This document shows, one piece after another, positions 38,523 through 47,907 of a stretch of DNA of 64,000 bases (within the stretch, counting starts at the first letter, position 1; each line of letters begins with the position of its first letter). The notes beneath the pieces were generated by a model that was given only the letters and a program-made list of their open reading frames with translations, was not told where the DNA came from and ran no database searches. The translations under genes were made by a program, and so were the position numbers. Origin of the DNA: Anabaena azotica FACHB-119 (GTDB taxonomy: Bacteria; Cyanobacteriota; Cyanobacteriia; Cyanobacteriales; Nostocaceae); assembly GCF_014697625.1 (NCBI RefSeq), contig NZ_JACJSG010000009.1:146129-210128 (forward strand), read 5' to 3'.

Positions 38523-38587
38523 AGCTTTTTATCTTGTTGTAACTTTATCAAACAAACTCAACAATAAAATCTCATTTTTCATCAAAC

Positions 38588-39277
38588 ATGAAAATTAAAA
38601 TATTAGCGGCAACTTTTATTACTTTTTCTGTTATGTTGCCTCTAAAAGCTTCGGCTGCAAGTTTTTCTAAACTGAATGATTACTTGCCTACTCAATCTTT
38701 AGATTTTACACCTTTTACTACTCCTAACACGACCTTAACTAATATCTCCAATGCCATATTAGCTTTAGCTAGTGTGGGGGCAAAAAATTTTCTAGTTCCT
38801 AATTTGCCAAACTTAGGATCTACCCCTCTAGCACTAGGTATAGACAGCCAATTCAATGGATTTTCCAGTCAACTCAATAAATTAACCCAAGAACACAATC
38901 TGGGATTATCCCAACTCATTGCCAATTTAAACCAAAATTCAGCGTTAGGTTTAAATATTACACTTTTAGATGTCAATACTCAGTTTAATAATGCCAAAAA
39001 GTTAGGTTTTACAACTGTAGATAAGCCTTGTCTCGATAGGGTGGCTGGAACCATCTGTGCAAATCCCGATGAATATTTATTTTGGGATGATATTCATCCA
39101 ACCGCACGCGCTCATACCATCTTAGCAACAGCAGCATTTTCTACAATTCCTGAACCTTCCATGACGCTGGGAATGTTGTCTTTCGGTGCTTTGACTGTGG
39201 TGGGAATGCTGAAGCAAAAACAAACAAAGTCAAAACTAACTAGGAAAAATTTAGCCTTGACTGCTAGTAAAAATTAA
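38588..39277 (+). pseudogene. PEP-CTERM GDSL/SGNH hydrolase lacking its nucleophile block
   Basis: The 229-residue product has a signal peptide (ending KASAASFSKL), the back half of an SGNH hydrolase (FLVPNLPNLGSTP, then the catalytic Asp-His block FWDDIHPTARAH) and a PEP-CTERM anchor (IPEPSMTLGMLSFG plus a hydrophobic helix and basic tail). The GDSL block carrying Ser, expected directly after the signal peptide, is missing. About 100 residues seem lost without a frameshift. It may be a remnant or a secreted non-catalytic protein. A terminator follows. Confidence 0.7.
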
Positions 39278-39303
39278 TCTTGTTTAAGATATTTTTTATA
39301 TGC

Positions 39304-39337
39304 CTCACTCAGTTATGTTTCTGGGTGAGTTTTTTTA
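39304..39337 (+). terminator. Rho-independent terminator
   Basis: CTCACTCAG and CTGGGTGAG form a 9-base stem around an 8-base loop, directly followed by eight T residues, 27 bases behind the GDSL frame. Confidence 0.8.
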
Positions 39338-39415
39338 ATTAGCGCTAAGTGCCTGCTCAAGATAGGATGATTATAGTTGCTCAATCAAGACATATTTTTA
39401 GATTTAAGCTGACTA

Positions 39416-40459
39416 ATGTGGAATTACAACCAATTATTTGCTACTATTGAAGAGTTGGTTCTGCATCATTCGCCTAGTGGTGTAGAAACGGAAATTAACG
39501 AATATTTATTACAAAAATTTACGGCTTTGGGGGTGGAGGTTTGGAGCGATCGCGCTGATAATATCATAGCCAAAATCCCAGGGAAAGATGCCACTAGAGC
39601 GATCGCCATCACTGCCCATAAGGATGAAATAGGTGCGATCGTCAAAAATATCGGTGATGCAGGTAAAGTAGAAGTCCGCAAACTTGGCGGTGCTTACCCT
39701 TGGATTTACGGCGAGGGTGTTGTTGATTTACTGGGAGATAATGAAACCATTAGCGGTATTCTCAGCTTTGGTTCCCGCCATGTCTCCCACGAATCTCCAC
39801 AAAAAGTTCAACAAGAAGACAGTCCCGTTAAATGGGAAAATGCCTGGATTGAAACTAAACGCACCACAGAGGAATTAGAAGCTGCGGGTATTCGTCCAGG
39901 GACAAGAATGGTAATTGGCAAACATCGCAAGCGTCCCGTGAGATTGCAGGACTATATCGCTAGTTATACTTTAGATAATAAAGCATCAGTAGCAATTTTA
40001 CTAGCTTTAGCGCAACATTTACAACAGCCAGCAATTGACGTTTATTTAGTAGCTTCCGCCAAAGAAGAAGTAGGTGCTATTGGTGCATTATTTTTCACAC
40101 AAAATCAAAAATTAGATGCTTTAATTGCTTTAGAAATTTGTCCATTATCTGAAGAATACCCCGTCCAAGATGGCGAAAATCCCGTGCTTTTATCTCAAGA
40201 TGCCTATGGTATATATGATGAAAGTTTGAATGGACAATTACGCCAATGTGCCAAGCAATTGAATATGCAGATTCAGCTAACAACGCTCAGTGGCTTTGGG
40301 AGTGATGCTTCAATTGCTATGAAATTCGGTCATGTTGGACGTGCTGCTTGTTTAGCTTTTCCTACGCAAAATACTCATGGTTATGAAATTGCTCATTTAG
40401 GCGCAATTGCCAATTGTATTAATTTATTGAAGGCTTTTTGCGAAACTGACTTTGATTAA
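39416..40459 (+). CDS. M42 family metallopeptidase
   Basis: The 347-residue protein is an M42 (glutamyl aminopeptidase/endoglucanase-like) aminopeptidase. Metal ligands can be traced: His in ITAHKDEIG, Asp in SYTLDNKASV, Glu-Glu in SAKEEVGAIGA, Glu in ALEICPLSEE and His in NTHGYEI. The domain insertion with SGILSFGSRH is the family's substrate-covering part. It probably trims peptides in the cytosol. The ATG at 39416 gives the usual length. It begins about 80 bases after the upstream terminator. Confidence 0.9.
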   Translation: MWNYNQLFATIEELVLHHSPSGVETEINEYLLQKFTALGVEVWSDRADNIIAKIPGKDATRAIAITAHKDEIGAIVKNIGDAGKVEVRKLGGAYPWIYGEGVVDLLGDNETISGILSFGSRHVSHESPQKVQQEDSPVKWENAWIETKRTTEELEAAGIRPGTRMVIGKHRKRPVRLQDYIASYTLDNKASVAILLALAQHLQQPAIDVYLVASAKEEVGAIGALFFTQNQKLDALIALEICPLSEEYPVQDGENPVLLSQDAYGIYDESLNGQLRQCAKQLNMQIQLTTLSGFGSDASIAMKFGHVGRAACLAFPTQNTHGYEIAHLGAIANCINLLKAFCETDFD

Positions 40460-41083
40460 GGGACTTGCAGATAAACAATATCCAAAATGTAGAGTGCGCT
40501 ACTCGTTATCAGGCTGTTAACACCTGCTTTGCTGCGACTTCCATCAGCTTCTCGCTGCTGTCTCGCCCTTGTTTTAGTTGGCTTCTATATCGCACAGGGA
40601 CATCAGGCGATCGCATTTCTCATGATCAACAATTTGGGTAGGGGCGGGTTCAGAGATATGACCAATTATTAACGATAATATTCAGGACTTACGCAAGTGT
40701 CACAATTGGTGGTTGGTGCGTGACGCTACAAGTCTCATGACTACGTTCAAATATTATCGCTCCTCACACACCCTAAAGAAAAAATCTGACAGTTGCGTAA
40801 GTCCTAGTATCAACTTTCTGTCAATGCGTAAGTCCTAAATTTATCTTTAGTAAATGGCGAATGTAGGGGCGGGTTTACAAGCGACAACACTATCACCCAA
40901 ACCAGCATTCTAAAGAACTAGATATTACAACTCGCCCTTGGGACGAATTGAGGAAATTTAGAGCAATGGCACAAAGGAGCCGGAGATATTGGGATTAAAA
41001 AACGAGTAGCGCGATCGCTATAGGTTTTATGCCTAAATGGTCAAAAATCGGTCCAGACAAAAATATTATTTTCCCAAAACCCA
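40460..41083. repeat. Spacer with an R1 MITE
   Basis: The start (GGACTT-AGATAAA, then CCAAAATGTAGAGTGCG) resembles the repeat behind dnaE at 22635-22672. An R1 copy occupies 40684-40805, and a stray R1 end (ATGCGTAAGTCCTA) follows near 40826. No gene is convincing. Confidence 0.6.
40684..40805. mobile_element. MITE, family R1
   Basis: Complete 122-base copy with AGGACTTACGC and GCGTAAGTCCT ends, nearly identical inside to the 17070 copy. Confidence 0.85.
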
Positions 41084-41155
41084 AGCCGATGACGGGATTT
41101 GAACCCGTGGCCTGCTGATTACGAATCAGCTGCTCTACCACTGAGCCACATCGGC
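41084..41155 (-). tRNA. tRNA-Thr (CGU)
   Basis: The minus strand folds as a full cloverleaf: acceptor GCCGATG/CATCGGC, D stem GCTC/GAGC, anticodon stem GCTGA/TCAGC around the loop TTCGTAA, and T stem ACGGG/CCCGT with loop TTCAAAT. The anticodon CGT reads ACG, threonine. The discriminator is U and CCA is not encoded. It is divergent from the DUF3493 gene, with 33 bases between them. Confidence 0.95.
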
Positions 41156-41188
41156 ATATACGATTAGAAATTATAGCATCATTTACTT

Positions 41189-41455
41189 ATGGTAGAACCT
41201 AATTCTAAGAAGCGCTTTGATCCTGAACAATATGCCCGCCTGAAAGCCGAAATGGCAACGCCTTATCGTGGACTGCGGCAATTCCTCTATATTGGTGTTG
41301 GCGCTTCTGGGTTTATTGGCGCGTTCATTTTCTTTTTTCAACTACTCGCTGGACGAAATGTGGAAAATGCTCTACCAAATTTCGCTCTGCAAGTAGGAAT
41401 TGTTGCACTGATGATTTTTTTCTGGCGTTGGGAACAAAGTCGGCAAAAGCGATAG
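41189..41455 (+). CDS. DUF3493 family membrane protein
   Basis: The 88-residue protein belongs to the cyanobacterial/plastid DUF3493 group, a domain also found in plant Low-PSII-Accumulation proteins. It has a basic N-terminus (KKRFDPEQYARLKAEM) and two hydrophobic spans (FLYIGVGASGFIGAFIFFF and LQVGIVALMIFFW). A thylakoid location and a link to photosystem II assembly are inferred from the family. The ATG at 41189 is the only reasonable start. Confidence 0.85.
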   Translation: MVEPNSKKRFDPEQYARLKAEMATPYRGLRQFLYIGVGASGFIGAFIFFFQLLAGRNVENALPNFALQVGIVALMIFFWRWEQSRQKR

Positions 41456-41845
41456 GGACTGGGGACTCTGCGCGAACGGCTGCGCTCAGTGCATCGCTGG
41501 GGACTGGGGAAGCAGAGGAGAAAATCATAACTGAGTCAGCTTATTTTACTTTTCTTTACATAGTTCGGTTTTTCTACGTCGTTCTACTTATCACTTTGTT
41601 ACAAGGGGTGCGGCTTTAACTTATCGTAATATTTCTTAAAAAAGTTGATATTTTGATACAGTCCGAAATATAAAGAGAGAAAAGATAAAGAAAATATTAC
41701 GAAATAAAGAATTTCTCAATTTTCTGAGACACTGGTAATTGTTCAAACGGGGTCAGCAAATATAAAGACCCTGAATATAAACCCATAACTTTCAATGGGG
41801 TCAACTATTTTAAAGACCCCCAAGTTAAAAAAACCAGAATCTTTT

Positions 41846-41880
41846 AAGCGCCAGTTCGAGTATTTACTTGTCTGGCGCTT
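41846..41880. terminator. Stem-loop with 9-bp GC-rich stem
   Basis: AAGCGCCAG and CTGGCGCTT flank a 17-base loop, followed by GAAATTTTAT. It could be a terminator or the end of a small RNA; no parent transcript is evident. Confidence 0.45.
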
Positions 41881-41960
41881 GAAATTTTATAGCTGGGGAC
41901 TGGGAATAGGCTGGGAAAGCTTTTACTTTGGAGTTTTGATGGTTATTTGATGTTCTAATT

Positions 41961-42110
41961 TAACGTGAGTTCGATGAACCTCTCCCTCCCAACCTCCCTC
42001 TCCTATGAGGAGAGGGAGGAGAAACGAAAAAATCACCCTCTTACTCCCCTCTCCTTGTAGGAGAGGGGTTGGGGGAGAGGTCAAAACAACGCTGGTCGAA
42101 CTCACGTTAA
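41961..42110. mobile_element. MITE-like element R2, uninterrupted copy
   Basis: TTAACGTGAGTTCGA and TCGAACTCACGTTAA end this 150-base element. The interior is two C/T-rich hairpins. It is the reference used to recognise the insertions in the other two copies. Confidence 0.85.
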
Positions 42111-42271
42111 TTTATTTAGCGATCTGACATCTTGCACCTTCTCAATAAGCTAGTGGTGGGCAATGCCCACCCTACGAAATCATAAGCGTTTCAAGCTCAG
42201 ATTTTCGCAATAACAGAGTGGTGCAAGATATAAGCGATCGCTATTCATCACTCTATTAGCCTTTTTTCTAC

Positions 42272-42394
42272 CAGAATTTAAGCAATTGTCACAATTGCTG
42301 GTTGGTGCGTGACGCTACAAGTCTCATAACTACGTTCAAATATTATCCCCAGTCACACACCCTACAGGAAAAATATGCCAGTTGCGTAAGTCCT
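42272..42394. mobile_element. MITE, family R1, abutting the UvrD-type helicase gene
   Basis: The left end is degenerate (AGAATTTAAGCAATTGTCA) but the interior and right end GCCAGTTGCGTAAGTCCT are typical. The right end stops two bases short of the stop codon of the neighbouring gene. Confidence 0.75.
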
Positions 42395-42396
42395 AT

Positions 42397-44841
42397 CTAC
42401 GAAACCACACATTCAGAAAACTGCCGTTTTAATGCGGAAAATACTGGACATGGCGCTTGTTCTTGTAAGTTATCTGGTTTACTCCAGGTAAATGGGGCTT
42501 TTTGCGCCGCAGACATCCATAATAGTTGTTTTGCCCTCGTCATCGCTACATACAGTAAACGATATTCTTCAGCTGTTTTGAGGTGTTTTGCTTGTTCCCA
42601 GGCTGGCGTTACTTGTGGTATCTCGTTCTCACCGTGAAGTGCGGCACGAATTTGAGCGCGGGCAACTTCTGATAAAGTAAATTCACCTAAAAATTGGCTT
42701 TGGGGAGGAACCCAAAATCTACCGGGAATTAAGTTTTCATGGAGGAAGGGAATGAAAACGTAGTTCCAATCAAGCCCTTTGGCTTTGTGCATGGTAATAA
42801 TAGTCAATTGACCATTGCGGGTGTAACGGGCTTCTGCGTCGTCTGTTTCTACAGGTTCAAACCTTTCGGAACTGACGATTTCGCTTAAGGCGGAAAGCAT
42901 CGCCCCCATAGAGTTACTCCCAGCAATTTGTTTGTTTACCCGTTCTGAAAGTTTGTCGGCTGTGGCTAGTTCTGCTTGGTCGTAATTTAATGTCAGGGCG
43001 AGGAAGGAAATAATTTGATATAAAGGCAGTTCTAAACGGGCGCGGAGTAAACTACGACAGAGGTGGGAAGCTTTTTGTACTGGTTCTGGCTGGGGTGCAG
43101 CTAAGGGGCCTGGATACAAAAATTCTTCTGGTAAACTAGCAAGGGCGTTGAGGTCTTGGGTAGGAATTAATTGACGTTGTACTAATACTTCTAGGGCAGC
43201 TTTGAGGTAATCTGGAGAGTGGGGGCGATCGCAAAATTGCAACAATGCTAAAATCTCCTGGGGAACATGAGAACGGCGATCGCTCTCTCCCACATCAAAC
43301 AATGTAATGTTATGCTCTTTACAGATGGGTGCTAGCGCCTCTGCTAACCAACGTCCTTGGCGATTTTCCCGCACCAACACAGCAGCACTCTTAGTCATGT
43401 CTTCGGTAAATAACTCCACCACCCGCTTAGATAGCAATTGCACGGTGTGAAAAATATCACGTGGTGTATGTAGTTCTAATCCCCTACCCATTGGGGCTGG
43501 GTTGATATCAGTTAAATTAACAGGACGAATTTTTTGCAGACTAAAGGGAGTGGAAATAGGCGTATGGGAAGACTGCCGTTTAGCACTGTAAAAACTATTC
43601 ACCCATTCCAAGGCAAAGTTAGCAGCTTTAATAATCATAGCAGTACTACGACCAGCCTGATCCATTGTTGCTAACCTACCAGAGCGATCGCAATCTTGAC
43701 AAAATTCCCGAAAGTAAATCGGATCGGCTGGGGTAAAAGTTGAGTTAATCGCTTGGTTAGGATCACCGACGCGGACGAGGTTGATGGGGGACTGGGGACT
43801 GGGGGGAGGTGGGGGAGATGAGGGAGTGGGGGAAGATGGGGGAGAAATGATTAACTCCTGCCTCCTGCCTCCTGCCTCCTGCCTCCTGCCTCCTGCCTCC
43901 TGGCTGCCTGCTGCTAAAATCTCTAACAGTCGCGTTTGCAACGGGCTGGAATCTTGGGCTTCGTCTTCAAAGACGGCGAAGACTTGATTTTGCTCAATTC
44001 TGCGGGCGCTGTTGTTTTCTAGAACACGCAGGGCGGCTAGAATCATGTCGTCGTAGTCAATAAAGTCGCGCGATCGCATCAAATTTTGATACTGTTCATA
44101 CAATCCCGCCGCTATGCTTAAAATCTCATAAGCGTCTGTGGTTTGTTGACTCCATTCTCTTAGTTGAGTTGGTGATATACCAGAACTTTTGGCTTCGTGA
44201 ATGACTGTAGTTGCTAAATCTGGTAAAACTTCTGTGCGTAATACTGACTGGCGGCGTAATCTTTCTGTTTCTTCACCATCAAATTGTTGCCCTTCTAACA
44301 ATCGCAAATATAATCTAGGATGATTGTTGATCCATTGTTCTACGGCTGTGCGAATAAAGCGATGACTTTGGTTAGGCGTGATCAGGGTGAGGTTTTCTAA
44401 CTCTAACCCTGATAAATCAGGATGACGACTGGCAATATTTAAAGCCAAACCATGCAGTGTATAGACAGCAAAGCCAGTTTGAGGTAAAGATAATTGCTTT
44501 AGGTAGTAGCGAATTTTTGATTTAATATTAGCAGCAGCCGAGCGAGTAAAGGTTACTACTACTAACTGACGACGGGAATATTTAGCTGACTCAGCCGCCT
44601 GCTGATATTGACGAGCGATCGCGATCGCCGCCGCCGCCGCCATCCCGGTAGATTTACCTGCACCCGGTACAGCCGACACCGCCAAAGGCCCCGATCGCCA
44701 GTCAGCCATTTGTTGTTGTCCAGGGCGTAAAGTCTGGCGAATTTCCGCAATTTTTGCTTGTAAACTGGCAACAAATGATATCTGAGATAATTCTGTTTGC
44801 ACAGATGTTGGCAGTATTTGGGTAATATTAGTATCTGACAT
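42397..44841 (-). CDS. UvrD/Rep-family (SF1A) DNA helicase with a repeat-derived insertion
   Basis: The 814-residue protein has the SF1 motifs: Walker A AVPGAGKST at 57-65, motif Ia VTFTRSAA, Walker B FEDEAQDSS near 291-299, motif III GDPNQAI near 359-365, motif V MHKAKGLDW and motif VI YVAMTRAKQ. It is a 3'-5' DNA helicase, likely for repair. Between motifs II and III lies a low-complexity stretch (about 312-352: QEAGGRRQEAGGRRQ, then Pro/Ser-rich), encoded by CTGCCTC and GGGGACT-type tandem repeats at 43789-43908. It keeps the frame. The start ATG at 44841 fits. Confidence 0.92.
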   Translation of the reverse strand: MSDTNITQILPTSVQTELSQISFVASLQAKIAEIRQTLRPGQQQMADWRSGPLAVSAVPGAGKSTGMAAAAAIAIARQYQQAAESAKYSRRQLVVVTFTRSAAANIKSKIRYYLKQLSLPQTGFAVYTLHGLALNIASRHPDLSGLELENLTLITPNQSHRFIRTAVEQWINNHPRLYLRLLEGQQFDGEETERLRRQSVLRTEVLPDLATTVIHEAKSSGISPTQLREWSQQTTDAYEILSIAAGLYEQYQNLMRSRDFIDYDDMILAALRVLENNSARRIEQNQVFAVFEDEAQDSSPLQTRLLEILAAGSQEAGGRRQEAGGRRQELIISPPSSPTPSSPPPPPSPQSPINLVRVGDPNQAINSTFTPADPIYFREFCQDCDRSGRLATMDQAGRSTAMIIKAANFALEWVNSFYSAKRQSSHTPISTPFSLQKIRPVNLTDINPAPMGRGLELHTPRDIFHTVQLLSKRVVELFTEDMTKSAAVLVRENRQGRWLAEALAPICKEHNITLFDVGESDRRSHVPQEILALLQFCDRPHSPDYLKAALEVLVQRQLIPTQDLNALASLPEEFLYPGPLAAPQPEPVQKASHLCRSLLRARLELPLYQIISFLALTLNYDQAELATADKLSERVNKQIAGSNSMGAMLSALSEIVSSERFEPVETDDAEARYTRNGQLTIITMHKAKGLDWNYVFIPFLHENLIPGRFWVPPQSQFLGEFTLSEVARAQIRAALHGENEIPQVTPAWEQAKHLKTAEEYRLLYVAMTRAKQLLWMSAAQKAPFTWSKPDNLQEQAPCPVFSALKRQFSECVVS

Positions 44842-45027
44842 ATAAAATTTGTGATTTAAAGTTAGATATTTTTAATAATTATTGCTATCTTTGTATATTT
44901 TACTATTTTATATTGTAAAACAATCTCATAAATTCACAAACTTAAATAGTAAAGATTATTGTTGTTTCTGCAACTAGTCTCAATGCCAAAAAATATTTTA
45001 TTTCCCTAATTGACTCGGATCGTAATC

Positions 45028-46728
45028 ATGACAAATCATAGAAGTTATTCCCATTATTTGGCTCTGTTTTGTTTGCTAGCCATTGGTACTATTTTGCGTT
45101 TTTGGCATTTGGACTTAAAACCACTGTGGTTGGATGAGGTGATTACTGCCATATTTAGTTTAGGTAATAATTATCAGGATTTGCAGTTAGATGTGCTGAT
45201 TCCTCTACAACAGGTGCAAGAAATTTTTACTTTTCGTTCTGGTGTGAGTTGTCCGCAAATTGCGGCAAATATTGCTCGTCAATCTACCCACCCACCACTG
45301 TTTTTTTGTTTAATGCACTATTGGTTGGGGTGGTTAACGCCTTTGGGAGAAGATTGGATAGTTAAATTGCGATCGCTACCAGTCTTGTTTGGTGTAGGTG
45401 CGATCGCTGCTATTTATGGTGTCAATCGTATAGCCTTTTCACCAAAATCGGGTATCATCGCCGCCGCTTTCATGGCGGTATCTCCCTTTGCCGTTTACCT
45501 TTCTCAAGAGGCAAGGCACTATACCTTACCCATGCTCTGTATCAGTTTAGCATTACTGATGCTCATGCAGATTCAACGGAATTTGGCTCAAGGAATTTGG
45601 AAATTATGGGTATGGCTATTATGGGTAGTGATTAATATTATAGGTTTTTATATCCACTACTTTTTTGCATTAGTTTTTATTGCCGAGATTGCAACTTTAC
45701 TGATGTTGCTCAAATATCATAATTTTCAGTTAGTCAATCAGACCAAACTTTTCTTAACAATCATTCTCTCCATCAGTATTGTTATCGTGAGTTTTCTGCC
45801 TTGGATGATCACAACTTTCAATCATGCTCAAAGGGCGGAAACTAACTGGTTAGATTCTCCAACTATTATCTCGCCTATATACCAAATTATCATGAATTGG
45901 ATATTAATGGTGATTTTCTTGCCTGTTGAAAATCAACCTTTAATAGTTGTGATTATTAGCGGAGTTTTGATGCTAGCATTTACTATATTTGCAAGTTTAC
46001 AAGTTTTTCGTGGTTTAAAGCAACTATGGATCAAGCCTGCTACTCACTCAGCTACATTGACACTTTTAAGTTTTACAGGCTGTATATTATTGCAAATAAT
46101 TGTTATTGCCTATCTTACGAATAAAGATATTACTAGCGTTCCTCGTTACAGCTTTGTTTACTATCCAGGCTTTTGTGCATTATTAGCTGCTAGCCTAAGT
46201 GTAAATCGCCGATATAAATTTATTCCCATAATTACCAAGAATTTTAAAAGTCAAAATTTATCTATTTTAATTTTTATCTTTGTTGGTTTATTGAGTAGTA
46301 TTTTTGTTGTTCATAATCTAGTATTCCAAAAACCTTTTCAACCCGACAGAGTAGCACAAAATTTAAATTTAGACCCCTCTTCACCTGTGATTTTGGTGAC
46401 TACATACAGCAATTACCAAGATGCAGTGTTGGGAATTAGTATTGCTTCCGCACTAGAACAGGTTAGAAGCCAAAACTCACAGCCTGATAACTTTGTAGCT
46501 TTATCACCAGACCCTGATTTGAGTGCAGTATGGAAGAAAATTTCCCAACTACCCATATCAGTAAAATCTCCCCTTAATTTATGGATAGTGGGAAGGGGAA
46601 TGAGAAGACAAAGTTTTCCTCAGCAATTGTTGCTATCTAACCAAACCATTTGTCAACTCGACCCCAAGCACCATTACCGTATTGGAATCCGCCATCAACT
46701 TTATAGGTGTGAGGGAAGGAGTCCATAG
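45028..46728 (+). CDS. Glycosyltransferase family 39-like membrane protein
   Basis: The roughly 566-residue polytopic protein has GT39/ArnT-type features: an N-terminal span followed by PLWLDEV (the acidic catalytic loop), THPPLFFCLMHYW and LRSLPVLFGVGAIAAIYG, then about ten more spans and a soluble tail. Such enzymes transfer sugars from polyprenyl phosphates on the outer face of the membrane. The ATG at 45028 is preferred to the TTG at 45010. The final codons and stop (AGTCCATAG) coincide with the start of a repeat array. Confidence 0.82.
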   Translation: MTNHRSYSHYLALFCLLAIGTILRFWHLDLKPLWLDEVITAIFSLGNNYQDLQLDVLIPLQQVQEIFTFRSGVSCPQIAANIARQSTHPPLFFCLMHYWLGWLTPLGEDWIVKLRSLPVLFGVGAIAAIYGVNRIAFSPKSGIIAAAFMAVSPFAVYLSQEARHYTLPMLCISLALLMLMQIQRNLAQGIWKLWVWLLWVVINIIGFYIHYFFALVFIAEIATLLMLLKYHNFQLVNQTKLFLTIILSISIVIVSFLPWMITTFNHAQRAETNWLDSPTIISPIYQIIMNWILMVIFLPVENQPLIVVIISGVLMLAFTIFASLQVFRGLKQLWIKPATHSATLTLLSFTGCILLQIIVIAYLTNKDITSVPRYSFVYYPGFCALLAASLSVNRRYKFIPIITKNFKSQNLSILIFIFVGLLSSIFVVHNLVFQKPFQPDRVAQNLNLDPSSPVILVTTYSNYQDAVLGISIASALEQVRSQNSQPDNFVALSPDPDLSAVWKKISQLPISVKSPLNLWIVGRGMRRQSFPQQLLLSNQTICQLDPKHHYRIGIRHQLYRCEGRSP

Positions 46729-46824
46729 TCCACAGTCAATAGTCCACAGTCAATAGGACAAAGGCAACAAATTCTTCCCTTTCCCCTCTTCTTCCCCTGT
46801 TCCCTGTAACCTGTTCCCTATCAC

Positions 46825-47907
46825 CTATTCATCAATTTGCCAGGAATCTTTTGTGACATTTTCATCGAGAATTTTTCGAGGACGAACAATAATAATTACC
46901 TTTCCTAATATGGGTAGTTCTGGTTGGGTTTCAAACCACTGAAAATCCAATTCGCCACCGTTATCTATGACAAAATAACTAAAGTCATTCCATTCGCGTT
47001 GGGAACGATCTACAACTACTAGCACAGGCCCAGGTTGAACCTGACTTTGACTAGGGAAGCGATCGCTAGTTGCTATAATCGTTACTGGATCTTCTGCGGC
47101 TAACAATACTTGCCAACCCGGTAAAGCTACCCAAGCCTGTTCACCAGCAAATTTCACTATCCGAAATGGTTCGAGTTCTTCAACTAGAGGAACGGCTTGG
47201 AGTTCTTGCACTTTTAAAGGTAACTTACCCACTACAGGAACAATACGGGGTAGTTCGTCCTCTGTATCGAAGCGGTAAAAGGGAGGAATGGGTGCGGGAC
47301 GCTGGGAAACCACCGTAAAATCAACTAGTAACTGTTCGATTTGTTTCCTAGCTGATTGACTATGTGCAAATCTTAAGCCTTTAGCAATTAAGCGCGATCG
47401 CTCTTGTAAATCTGTGTACTGCCGTGCTAACTTCCAAGCTTGATAGGCTACTGCATCCCCAGGATGGTTAGTGAATCCTTCCGGTAAAGTGCGGAAGTAG
47501 GAAAAATCCTTAATTGCTTTAGCTACTTCCCTTGCTTCCTCCAAATCTAGTTTATGAGTAAACGTCAACTCAGCCGCCCTAGCTCTTTCTTCTTGGGTGA
47601 GCAAACGTAGTTCATATAAAACATCACTGCCACGGGTAGTATAATGAGTGCGTGCAGCCTCTGATGCTCCCGCCTTTTCTAAAGAACTATAAACTTGAGC
47701 GCCTACAACCACCTGATTTTGCTGAATTGGCTCAAATCCTGTAGCTTCAAAAATCTCTTGGGGATTATAACCGGATTTTTGTAAATAGGCGATCGCTTGA
47801 CCCCATTCCACCCAATTACCTTGTTTTTGTCTTAGTTTCCGCAGCAGTTCTTGTGCTAATTCACTAGCGTTTTCAGGATTGGGAGTGTTAGGTGTTAAGT
47901 CAGTCAT
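46825..47907 (-). CDS. raf1: RuBisCO accumulation factor 1
   Basis: The 360-residue protein matches Raf1, the dimeric chaperone that clamps RbcL dimers during RuBisCO assembly. Visible parts are the N-terminal alpha domain (GNWVEWGQAIAYLQKSGY and FEATGFEP, to about residue 200), a linker with PPFYRFDTEDELPRIVPVVG, and the C-terminal beta dimerisation domain (EPFRIVKFAGEQAWVALPGW). Length fits the cyanobacterial form. It is located alone, with the rbc operon outside the window. Confidence 0.95.
   Translation of the reverse strand: MTDLTPNTPNPENASELAQELLRKLRQKQGNWVEWGQAIAYLQKSGYNPQEIFEATGFEPIQQNQVVVGAQVYSSLEKAGASEAARTHYTTRGSDVLYELRLLTQEERARAAELTFTHKLDLEEAREVAKAIKDFSYFRTLPEGFTNHPGDAVAYQAWKLARQYTDLQERSRLIAKGLRFAHSQSARKQIEQLLVDFTVVSQRPAPIPPFYRFDTEDELPRIVPVVGKLPLKVQELQAVPLVEELEPFRIVKFAGEQAWVALPGWQVLLAAEDPVTIIATSDRFPSQSQVQPGPVLVVVDRSQREWNDFSYFVIDNGGELDFQWFETQPELPILGKVIIIVRPRKILDENVTKDSWQIDE

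Larger units (their letters stand above)
37971..38587. repeat. Spacer made largely of mobile repeats
   Basis: An R4 remnant (38016-38068) is truncated by an R1 element (38070-38188, right end degenerate: AAGTAG instead of AAGTCCT). A complete inverted R4 copy is at 38416-38522. No gene is apparent. Confidence 0.75.
41456..42271. repeat. Spacer with GGGGACT repeats, a hairpin and an R2 element
   Basis: GGGACTGGGGACT units are split by a short dispersed repeat (41467-41495). Two GGGGTCA...AAAGACCC pairs lie at 41750-41821. A strong stem (AAGCGCCAG/CTGGCGCTT) spans 41846-41880. R2 is at 41961-42110. A GGTGGGCAATGCCCACC palindrome is at about 42153-42174. No protein gene is seen. Confidence 0.6.
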
